DNA of 64,000 nucleotides from Tuctoria greenei (Eukaryota; Streptophyta; Magnoliopsida; Poales; Poaceae): positions 222,831,882 through 222,895,881 of the forward strand of contig JAYESD010000002.1 of assembly GCA_036927565.1 (NCBI GenBank). Reading direction: 5' to 3'. Position numbers and translations under genes: made by a program. The notes below the pieces were generated by a model, which was not told the origin of the DNA, ran no database searches, and saw nothing but the letters and a program-made list of their open reading frames with translations. This document shows, one piece after another, positions 54,508-63,298 of this stretch. Each line of letters starts with the position of its first letter. Positions within the stretch are counted from its first letter, which is position 1.

Positions 54508-57500
54508 GAACTCGCGCTCATCACTTTCCTCCGGGCTAACGTTGACGTGTTTGCCTGGCAACCGTCACAAATGCCTGGGATCCCCAGGGAAGTGATTGAG
54601 CACAATCTGAAGATTTACCCCGACGCTCGGCCTGTACACCAGAAACCTCGGAAGCAATCTGTAGAGCGACAGAACTTCATCCGACAAGAAGTGAAGAAGT
54701 TGCTCGAAGCCGGATTCATCCGAGAAGTCTACCATCCAAAATGGCTGGCAAACCCAGTCGTTGTGCCTAAGGCCGACGGGAAACTTCGGATGTGCATCGA
54801 CTACACCACACTGAATAAGGCATGTCCAAAAGATCCATTCCCACTACCTAGAATAGACCAGATAGTGGATTCCACCTCCGGGTGTGAGTTACTGTGTTTC
54901 CTAGACGCATATTCAGGATATCATCAAATCCGGATGTCTAGGGAAGATGAAGAACATACTTCATTCATCACAGTGGATGGATTGTATTGTTACACAGCCA
55001 TGCCTTTTGGTCTCAAGAATGCAGCTTCAACTTTTGTACGAGCAATGTACAAAACTTTCGAAGAACTCATCAGAGACATAGTGGAAGTGTACGTTGATGA
55101 CATCGTGGTCAAAGTCAAAAACAAGGAGTCCCTCTTGGACACCTTGCAGGCTGTCTTCGACAAGCTGCGGGCCACCCGCACGAAGCTAAACCCAGACAAG
55201 TGCGTCTTCGGGGTTAGTTCCGGAAAGCTTCTTGGTTTCCTGGTAAGTCACCGGGGTATAGAGGCTAATCCGGCGAAGATAAAAGCCATCGAAGACATGC
55301 GGCCACCAACCCGCATCAAAGACGTCCAAAAATTAACTGGATGTCTAGCAGCCCTCAGTCGGTTCATTTCAAGACTGGCGGAAAGGGCACTTCCCTTCTT
55401 CAAGTTGCTGAGGAAGTTCGGACCATTCCAATGGTCTGAAGAAGCAGAGAAGGCATTCCAGGAGCTGAAACAGTTCCTCACCACCCTACCAGTCTTGGTA
55501 GCTCCGAACCCTGGTGAGCCTTTATTGCTTTACATTTCAGCAGCTGACGAAGTCGTCAGTATGGTTCTGGTTGCGGAAAGACCGGAACTACCCAATACTC
55601 AGGAATCTAGATCCCTTCGGGAGGATCCGGAGGTTCCTGAAAGCGGGTCTGGGTCCCAGCTCCCAGACTTGGGCCCACAAGAAGCCACTTCAGAGGACCT
55701 GGATCCTTCCGATAGGATCCAAGTCATTCCTGAAGAAGCTCCGGGTTCCTCCACCCAGAACCCGAAGGTCCCCGAAGATAGTCTGGACCCCTCTGACAGG
55801 GTCCGGATCAATGAAGAGGAAGTTCCGGACCCCTCCGGGAGGGTCCGGACCATTCAACGCCCAGTATACTTCATCAGTGAAGTGTTACATGATGCCAAGA
55901 CTCGATACCTAGAGGTGCATAAGCTGCTCTACGCGGTTCTTATTGCCTCAAGGAAGCTTCGACATTATTTCCAAGCTCACAAAGTCTCGGTGGTAACCTC
56001 ATATCCACTTCGAGCGATTCTGCATAATCCCAATTCAACTGGGAATATAGCAAAGTGGGCAGCGGAATTGGCTGAATTCGACCTCGAATTCATTCCAAGA
56101 CAAGCAATCAAGAGTCAAGCGTTGGCAGATTTCGTGGCAGAATGGACTCCCTCTCCATTAAACCCTGGGGGCCCCAGCGAGCAGAAGAAGGAACCACAAG
56201 TTCCGGCCTTCACTAAGCCTCACTGGACCCTTTACTTCGACGGCTCCATGCAGAAGCAGGGAGCCGGAGCTGGAATCCTTCTCCTCGCACCAACCGGGGA
56301 GAAGGTAAAATACATGGTGCACCTTGACTTCAAGGCAACCAACAACATGGCGGAGTACGAAGCACTCATATATGGATTGAAGGTGGCACTATCATATGGT
56401 GTCAAACAGTTGCTGGTCAAAGGAGATTCACAACTTGTCATCAAACAGGTGAAGGGTGAATGCTCCTGCAATAATCTCCAGCTGGCTGCTTATCTCCTTG
56501 AAGTCCAGAGGCTTCAGAAGGACTTCGAAGTCCTAGACCTTCACCATGTTCAGCGTGCTCACAACGCTGAAGCTGACGAACTCTCGACCAAGGCGTCAAC
56601 CGGAGCTCCGGCTCCAGACGGAACCTTTGTCCGGAGGTTGTCAAAACCCACAGTTCAGCCTGCCGAGCTGAACGAAGGGGGCGAGATCAGCATCCCGAAG
56701 CTGACGGTCCCGATGGCCCTGTTACCATGGCAGCCATCAAGGGTCGTAGGTGCTGCCGGAAGCTCCGAGCAACCCAGCACGCAAGACTCAAATGCTCAAG
56801 TCAGTTCCGATGCATGGATCTCGGAGATCCGGAACTACTTGAAAGATAACATCCTTCCTGACGATGATGTATTCGCTAACCGGGTAGTCAGATTGGCTAA
56901 AAGATACACGTTGGTAGAAGGGGATCTCTACCGGCGCGGTGCCAACGGCATCCTAATGCGGTGCATCACAAGGGAAGAAGGCTGCGAGCTCCTCGCAGAA
57001 ATCCATGGAGGTGAGTGTGGGAACCACGCGTCTTCCCGCACGCTGGTCGGAAAAGCCTTTCGGCACGGCTTCTACTGGCCTACAGCGCTCCAGGATGCTA
57101 CTGAGCTAGTGAAGAAATGCAAAGCATGCCAATTTCATGCAAAGCAAATTCATACACCTGCTCAGCCCTTACAAATGATACCTCCTACGTGGCCTTTCGC
57201 TGTGTGGGGGATGGACATCTTGGGACCCTTCCCAAGAGCCGTCGGAGGTTATAAGTTCCTGTACGTCGCCATCGACAAGTTCACCAAGTGGCCGGAAGCT
57301 ACTCCTGTTGTCACGATCAACAAACAATCTGCAATCAATTTTCTACAATCTATCGTGAGCAGATTCGGAGTCCCAAACAAGATCATCACTGATAATGGGA
57401 CTCAGTTCACAAGCTCCGCATTTCAAGGATATTGCGAAGACCTCGGTATACAAGTTTGCTACGCTTCCGTAGCTCATCCTGCCAGCAATGGACAAGCCGA

Positions 57501-58050
57501 GAGAGCAAACGCAGAGATCCTTAAAGGACTCAAAACGCGCACTTATGAGCGTTTGAAAAAGCACGGAGCTAATTGGATCGAAGAGCTTCCGCCCACTCTA
57601 TGGGCTAACAGGACTTCTCCAAGTCGGGCAACTGGAGAAACACCCTTCTTCCTGGTGTACGGAGCTGAAGCGATCCTTCCTCCGGAAATCACCTTGGGTT
57701 CCCTCCGAGTCCGGACCTTCGACGAAGCCGCGCAGGACCAGCTCCGGCGTGAAGACCTAGACCTCCTTGAGGAGGGAAGGTGCCAAGCAGCTGTTCGGAA
57801 TGCCCGATATCGCCAAGCTCTACGGCGCTATCATCAGCGGCATGTACACAACCGACAGCTCGAGGAAGGCGATCTGGTGCTACGGAAAATACTATCCAGA
57901 GAAGGGCAAAACAAACTCTCCCCCGGCTGGGAAGGGCCCTTCCGAGTGATCAAAGTATCCCGTCCCGGAAGCGTTCGCTTGGCTGCCGAGGATGGGACAC
58001 CTCTCCCAAATCCTTGGAACATCGAGCACCTCCGTAAGTTCTACACTTAA
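54508..58050 (+). CDS. G2 pol: RT, two RNase H domains, integrase
   Basis: Open in the gag frame after the UAG. Residues below count from the GTG at 54547. RT: CIDYTTLNKACPKDPFPLPRID, YVDD at 182-185. A first RNase H follows that has lost the TDAS active site (YISAADEVVSMVLV) and carries an insert of about 100 residues of DPSDR/DPSGR repeats. A second, archaeal-type RNase H has all acids: D565 (FDGS), E603 (AEYEAL), D627 (KGDSQL), D677 (NAEADEL). Integrase: H820, H827, C858, C861 zinc site; D890, D949, E985 (35 residues between the last two); GPF motif (WEGPFRVIKV). No chromodomain. Dual RNase H is a mark of the Tat lineage. Expression needs readthrough of the UAG or another bypass. Confidence 0.93.
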   Translation, partial: ELALITFLRANVDVFAWQPSQMPGIPREVIEHNLKIYPDARPVHQKPRKQSVERQNFIRQEVKKLLEAGFIREVYHPKWLANPVVVPKADGKLRMCIDYTTLNKACPKDPFPLPRIDQIVDSTSGCELLCFLDAYSGYHQIRMSREDEEHTSFITVDGLYCYTAMPFGLKNAASTFVRAMYKTFEELIRDIVEVYVDDIVVKVKNKESLLDTLQAVFDKLRATRTKLNPDKCVFGVSSGKLLGFLVSHRGIEANPAKIKAIEDMRPPTRIKDVQKLTGCLAALSRFISRLAERALPFFKLLRKFGPFQWSEEAEKAFQELKQFLTTLPVLVAPNPGEPLLLYISAADEVVSMVLVAERPELPNTQESRSLREDPEVPESGSGSQLPDLGPQEATSEDLDPSDRIQVIPEEAPGSSTQNPKVPEDSLDPSDRVRINEEEVPDPSGRVRTIQRPVYFISEVLHDAKTRYLEVHKLLYAVLIASRKLRHYFQAHKVSVVTSYPLRAILHNPNSTGNIAKWAAELAEFDLEFIPRQAIKSQALADFVAEWTPSPLNPGGPSEQKKEPQVPAFTKPHWTLYFDGSMQKQGAGAGILLLAPTGEKVKYMVHLDFKATNNMAEYEALIYGLKVALSYGVKQLLVKGDSQLVIKQVKGECSCNNLQLAAYLLEVQRLQKDFEVLDLHHVQRAHNAEADELSTKASTGAPAPDGTFVRRLSKPTVQPAELNEGGEISIPKLTVPMALLPWQPSRVVGAAGSSEQPSTQDSNAQVSSDAWISEIRNYLKDNILPDDDVFANRVVRLAKRYTLVEGDLYRRGANGILMRCITREEGCELLAEIHGGECGNHASSRTLVGKAFRHGFYWPTALQDATELVKKCKACQFHAKQIHTPAQPLQMIPPTWPFAVWGMDILGPFPRAVGGYKFLYVAIDKFTKWPEATPVVTINKQSAINFLQSIVSRFGVPNKIITDNGTQFTSSAFQGYCEDLGIQVCYASVAHPASNGQAERANAEILKGLKTRTYERLKKHGANWIEELPPTLWANRTSPSRATGETPFFLVYGAEAILPPEITLGSLRVRTFDEAAQDQLRREDLDLLEEGRCQAAVRNARYRQALRRYHQRHVHNRQLEEGDLVLRKILSREGQNKLSPGWEGPFRVIKVSRPGSVRLAAEDGTPLPNPWNIEHLRKFYT
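55600..55862 (+). repeat. Palindromic GGACCCCTCCGGGAGGGTCC repeats inside pol
   Basis: Four to five diverged units encode DPSDRIQ, DPSDRVR, DPSGRVR with PEEAPG/NEEEV linkers. At DNA level each is an inverted repeat, the clearest being CCGGACCCCTCC facing GGGAGGGTCCGG near 55826-55849. They lie between the degenerate first RNase H halves. G1 has the same block (39600-39790) with different unit sequences. Confidence 0.85.
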
Positions 58051-59298
58051 TTCCACGGAGGTGAGTCTTAAGTAACTTGAAGTGTATGTTATAGAGTCAT
58101 TGTACAGAGTCGGGTAGTTCCTCCGGGAGAGCAGCCGGACCTTTCCCGAAAGGTTTGGAAAGCTCATGCAACACTTGATACAGTCTCCGGACTAGAAGTG
58201 TAGCTAATTACCCTGGGTTAAACGAGAAACCGAACACGCTTAGCCTGGTTCCGTACCCTAAGAGTGTACTTGTTTCCCCTGTACCCCGGACCTATAATGA
58301 AAGACATCTTCATGTGAAATAGACTCCACGTGCATTCATTTTTGCATAAGGCTCGACATTTTTATTTTTCTCTTTCTTGTCTATAACAGAAACGTGCAAT
58401 TCTTAAGAAGTTCTAGTTAAACCGGTTTATGTATAATTTGAGTTGAATTGTCAGATTTTTTAGATTTAAATATCGTCTGTGGTCAACTCGCCTGAAAGCC
58501 GCCAAGCCATTCTAGGGCCGGAGTGCGCTATCGACTTAGCCTGGTCAAGCACCCTAAGTACGCCACTCTACCTACATCCCGGCAGGCCAAAGTAAGGTGG
58601 GTCCATGGACAATTGGATCTAAAAGAAAAGACAATTCATCCAATTATACTAAAAATCGTGTTCAACTTGAAATTCTCTTGAGAACCGTAAGCCGCGACGA
58701 AGTTATAGATAAGGAACGAATTTTACTGTTTTTCTTGGCTTAAGTGTGCAGGAAAAATAAACCCGATATTGATGGAGAAAAACCGGAGTTAACCAAGCTC
58801 CGACTCCCACCGGCGTTAACTTAAAGATGGTGAGAAGACTCTATCACTAGAGTCTGTTGCCAGCAAGCCAGGCGTGGCAAGGGTCATTGCCGGAGCTACT
58901 AAGCTCCGACACCTTGAAGTATTAACTATCGACACTCAACGTGTTGGTAGAGGCTCCTGCCGGAGCTACTAAGCTCCGACGATGGACAGTGCCAGAGCTT
59001 CTAAGCTCCGACGACTTCAAGGGACCTTCACTATCGAAAACTTCGGACCTAAACTACACGAGTTCGAAGCAAATTTGTCTTCAACAAAACTCAACATCCT
59101 TTTGGTACATGTCCACAATCAAATTGTGCACATCTACCAGGGGGCCAAGTGAAGACAAAGATGTTGAAGACAAAAAATGAAATTCACGAAAAATTGGGGA
59201 TTTCATTTCATTTGAAGACCAGAGATTACATCTGGGGACAAAGGATTACAAAATTGAGGAAGAAGAGAAGATACAAATAAAGGCTAAGAAAGATAGTC
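58051..59298. other. G2 spacer between pol and antisense gene: conserved block and hairpins
   Basis: Non-coding. 58190-58340 is closely similar to G1 37090-37260 (reverse), including GCTTAGCCTGGTTCCGTACC. At 58782-59012 there are four inverted repeats such as CCGGAGCTACTAAGCTCCGA (58889-58910, 58959-58980). Both converging genes end here. No ORF is conserved with G1. Confidence 0.75.
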
Positions 59299-61240
59299 CT
59301 AGACCCTATGGAAGAACTCAGCGACCTTCTGGGCGACCTCCGACACGCTGGCTCGGGTAGCTTCGCCTTCTCCTTCAACGGGGCCTTCAAGCACCGGGTC
59401 CAGAGGGAATCGAGGGTTCCGGCTAGTGTAGCACGTCAACACATATTCTGTGACGTTCCTAGCCAGGGATTGCCCCTCGACCTCCAACTGGTCCGCGATG
59501 ACGTCGCCCACCTTGGAGAGCTTGCTGCCCGCAGCGCCCAACGCTTGCACCGCAAGGTCCGGCTCCGGCTCCGGATCATCCGGAAGCACGGGGCTGAAAC
59601 CCATCGGCGCTAGCGCATCGTCGGCCTTGCTCAGGAACTCCCAAATTTGCAGGGAGTCCGTCTTCCTCAGGCCCTTCATCTCTTCCAAGGACCTCCGGGC
59701 CGCCGCCAGCTCCAAATTCTCGCGGGAGAGGCGCTCGACTTCTTTGGCGTTTTGCTGAATCTTCGCAGCAACCCGCTTTTCGAGTCTTCCGAGCTCCTCC
59801 TCCCGGAGGTGGATCTTGTTCCGGCGGTCGACCAGGTCTTTCTCCCTAGCCTCTATTTTCTTCTCCCGGGCGACGAGGGAGCACTCATACTCGTAGAGCT
59901 CCTGCCCTCGCACCCAGGTCTTCTCCTCCTCCTCGAGGCAGCGCTCTTCCAATTTTTTAGCGCGCTCCTCGAGGCCCTTGTCCGCCAGAGCTGTCTTCTC
60001 GGCGAGCTCTTCTTCACGTCGCAAGACGTCGTCCCGTAGCTCCAGGAGTTTTTGCTCCTCATCCTCGAGCCGTTTTTCCCTTCCCTCAAGTGCCTCTCGG
60101 CGCTTGATGAGTGCGGTACTGATGGCCTCGAGTTGATCGAACCGAGCGTTGGCCGCATCATTAGCAGCCTTAGCTTGGTCATGGTACTCCCGGGATTGGG
60201 CGTCGAGGTTGTGAGTCATGCTCTCCCTCTCGTCCAGCATCTCACCCCAGAGCTCCAGGCGGACCTTCTCCCGCCTGATCCATTCCTTGTCCTCAGCAAT
60301 CCTCGACTGCGCCAGCTTGGTCTCGAATTGGAGTCGATTACGCCACCTCCTAAGGGTTTGGCGCTCCTCTTCAAGAACCTTGCTGTCGTGGAAGAAGGCT
60401 AGTTGGACTTGGCGTAGACTGGAGCAAGCGTTGTCGATGGACATCGACAGCGAGATGGGCTCCGGACCTTCTGGGGCCTCCTCCGCCGGTTCCAGCGGGT
60501 CTTCATTTACAAAAATTGGGTCCCACTCTACGAGAGCGGAACCCCGAGCTTCCAAGGCACTAGGGCACTCCTCCGGGATGGCCTCAGTCGCCACCGAAGA
60601 AGGTCCCGCCACCAAACCTTCATTCGCCCCCTCAGGCTGGGGGCCGGCAACTTCGTTCAGGCACTCTGGCTCCGCCACGGGTACCATCGACGTCGTCGCC
60701 TCCACTGGCTCCGGCCGGGACGCTTCTTCTGAGGGAGGCTCAAGCTCCCTCGTCTCTTCGACCACCGGCTCTGCAGCCGGCACCTCCACAATCACCGGCT
60801 CTGCAGCCGGCGCTCCAATAATTACCGGCTCTGCGACCGGAGCTTCGGAAGTAACCGGCTCAATCGCCGGAACCACTTCAACTTCCGGCTCGCACGCCGG
60901 GGCTTCAGCTACCTCCGGTTCAACCGCCGGGGCTTCAACACTTTTCGGCTCCAAAGCCGGGACCTCTACTTCCTTCGACTCAACAGCCGGAGCATCTACT
61001 TCTGCAGCACCAGGGCCCGGAGCTTCAACCTCCGGAGCGGGTGCCGCTGGCGCATCTTCAATCCCGTGGTCCGGCGCTACCACGGGAACTTCTGGAGACG
61101 AGTCGAGGTCCATGACCACGACAGCCGGCGCCGGAGCTGTCGCAGCCTCCACCCGGGGCGGCACTGGGGTTGGAGCAGAAGCCCTCGCAGCCTCAGACAC
61201 TGTGGCTGAGGGCGGAGCTTCACTCCCCTTCTTGGGAACG
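59299..61240 (-). CDS. G2 antisense gene, exon 2: A/P/E repeats and coiled coil
   Basis: Open without stops to the TAG at 59299. Joined to exon 1 it continues SVPKKGSEAPPSATVSEAAR. Then come VVVMDLDSSPEVPVV, a stretch of about 11-residue repeats of VEAPAVEPE type, and SLSMDIDSE-like SLSMSIDNACSSLRQVQLAF. A strong coiled coil of some 250 residues follows (EEERQTLRRWRNRLQFETK, EALEGREKRLEDEEQKLLEL, VAREKKIEAREKDLVDRRNK), then a C-terminal domain (TDSLQIWEFLSKADDAL, DPEPEPDLAVQ, NVTEYVLTCYTSRNP, AEFFHRV). No known enzyme motif. It is transcribed, if at all, against gag-pol. Extra antisense ORFs after pol are known in Tat elements; their function is not. Confidence 0.85.
60721..60990 (-). repeat. 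30-33 bp minisatellite in antisense gene exon 2
   Basis: About eight units with the plus-strand core ACCGGCTCTGCAGCCGG, encoding EPxVxEAPA-type residues. The core is itself an inverted repeat. Copy number and unit sequence differ between G1 and G2. Confidence 0.8.
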
Positions 61241-61317
61241 CTGCAGATGAAGAATGAAGAAATTGAGCAAACAGATACTATAATTAAAAGTTAATTGAGG
61301 TAAGCAAGAAAAATTAC
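61241..61317 (-). other. Intron of the G2 antisense gene (77 bp)
   Basis: On the minus strand it starts GTAATTTTTC and ends CATCTGCAG, is AT-rich, and has in-frame stops if not removed. Donor CCAAG|GTAA and acceptor CTGCAG|CGTT equal those in G1. Exons total 3393 bases, a multiple of three. Confidence 0.88.
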
Positions 61318-62768
61318 CTTGGGAGGCTCACGCACCAGCTTGCGCGGAACCTCTTTCCCGGACGTTCCGGGCTGGCCACGGTCGGCGTAGGAGCTCCGGG
61401 AGGACTCCCAGGACTAGCCGTAGCCGCGGGCGTTTCCCGGGTCGGAGCTCTCCTAGACCGGGAGGAACTCCTAGACCTGGAGGCCCTCACCGCTTCTCGA
61501 ACCGGAGTCGCCTGTCCGGAGCTGGCACCTCCGGAGGGACCCATCACGGGGACAGCTGCACTCCGGGAGGATCCCACCGCCGGAACAGTAGCACTCCGAA
61601 AGGACCCCACCACGGGGACAGACGCTACAGCGGCGGAGGATCTTCCCTCCTGAGGACGGGGAACTGGCGGGGAAGTAGCGAGCCCAACGGACCTTCCGTC
61701 AGCATGTCGCAGCTTCCTCTTCCGGCTCTCCGGCTCCTCCGCCAGCTCCTTGCCCTTGCCGGTGACTTCAGCTCTTGGCTGAGAGACAGGGGCGGAGCCG
61801 CCTTCCGACAACCCGGGGATCGCCAACCGGGCGGTCGATCTTCTCTCGACGACGCCAAGGTCGTCAAGCGCGGGCATCTTCCGCCGGAGCTCCCTGCTGA
61901 ACTCAACTTCCACGTTCAGGGGGAGGAAAGCCGGTGGCGGAGTCAAGTACTCTCCGTCTACATCGATGTCGTGCTGGAATTTCTTGAGGTGAAACTCCAA
62001 GGACTTCCCCACCATGTTGGACTTCAACCCGGTCTCAACCCGGTCTTCGTCCATCACGCTGTTGAGGGCCCAGGCGAGCTTCTCCCTCCACTTCAGCGGC
62101 GCCCACCTGTTGGACAGGAAGTTGCACAACACCGCCTGGGGAGTCAATCCTCCCTCCACACATTGGCGGATCCTGGACAGGACGGGGTCGAAAGCTACCG
62201 CCAACACCGGAACTTCGCTCCACACCGACGTGTCAATGCCGGGCAGACCGTCTGGCAGCTCCAACCGCTCGTGCTCCTCCACCCGGACGACTACCCAATC
62301 TTTCTTCCAGTCATCCCACTTCCCGGAAGGGAACGACCGGAGGTACTTGAACGGGCACTTCTTGCGCTTCACAAAATAGTAGAAGCCAAGGTACTCGTCA
62401 CTTCGGCCGGTGGTTTGGACGGTGAAGAAGGTGCGGAAGAGCTCGATGCAGGGAGGGATGCCCACCCACATCTCGCAGAAGTGGACAAAGATGGACACAA
62501 GGAGGAGGGAGTGAGGGCCAAGGTGGTATAGCTGCAGACCATAGAAGTCCAGCAGCATCAAGAAGAAGGAAGAAAACGGTGGGATCAGCCCCACCATGGC
62601 GTACGATGAAAAGTACACCATTTCGCCGGAGTGCTCCTTTTTAAAGGGAAGCTCCCCGCCGACGCGGACTGAACGGTTGAAGAAGTCCGACGACCACCCC
62701 ATGAGGGCTCGGACCTTCTTCAGATCGCTCTCCGTCTTCAAACGACTCTCACGCAGACCCAACTCCAT
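61318..62768 (-). CDS. G2 antisense gene, exon 1 (Transposase_28-like)
   Basis: ATG at 62768 (MELGLRESRLKTESDLKKVR), the same start as G1. Residues about 10-250 are the conserved part: VYFSSYAMVGLIPPFSSF, MWVGIPPCIELFRTFF, YLGFYYFVKRKKCPFKY, VEGGLTPQAVLCNFLSNRW, REKLAWALNSVMDEDRVET. They resemble the 'putative gypsy type transposon' family, whose name reflects its occurrence and not a known transposase activity. The rest is Ser/Arg/Pro-rich. It ends at the donor site with phase 2. With exon 2 the product is about 1,130 residues. It has no stops, unlike the G1 copy. Confidence 0.87.
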
Positions 62769-63298
62769 CGCAACACAGCTAGGCGAGAGAAGGGAAGCAA
62801 AGCACGAGTTGGGAGTTTGAGCGCAAGAACAGATGGAAAGCGTAAAGAACTCCCGACGGTGCGCTTTCCTTCTTAAGTAAGCCCTCGCAACGCTTGGATG
62901 GAAACTGCAGGAGAGTCAAGCATACTACTCAAGAATTCAACCCAGCCGATGACAAGAGGGCCCGGGACCACCCCGACGATCAGGTCGAGGCTCTTACCTA
63001 GGCGAACAGTTGTCATCACGAGGCGGGAAACCCAAAGGCGGCGGACTGACAAGGCGCGCGGAACCGATACGGTTTTCGTATCGGGAACCGACGACCTTCA
63101 ATTGCGAGAGATCCGCACGTCAAAGATCTTATCTGCCGCCTGAGGTGCGCCACGCGTCAGGACTTAACCGTAAAGCCCCGCCAAAGGCACCTCCGAAGAC
63201 CCTTGAAGACCCAGTTCAAGAGTCGCAAGTGTGGACCCACCTCCGGCGGAATGACTTCATCCCGTTAGCCTTCCCCGGAGGTAGGTCCAGGGGGCCAC
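62769..63298. other. Upstream region of the antisense gene and polypurine tract of G2
   Basis: On the minus strand, bases 62769-62900 are close to the same region of G1 (22300-22424), including GGGCTTACTTAAG about 120 bases before the ATG, a possible TATA-like site. Next to the 3' LTR lies the purine-rich GGAGGTAGGTCCAGGGGGCC, the polypurine tract. The promoter of the antisense gene must lie here or in the 3' LTR. Confidence 0.6.

Noticed and set aside
60218..61294. 358-codon plus-strand frame over the antisense gene of G2
   Set aside because: Mirror of the A/P/E repeat coding strand (Ser/Gly/Ala repeats); it crosses the intron and has no counterpart kept in G1.
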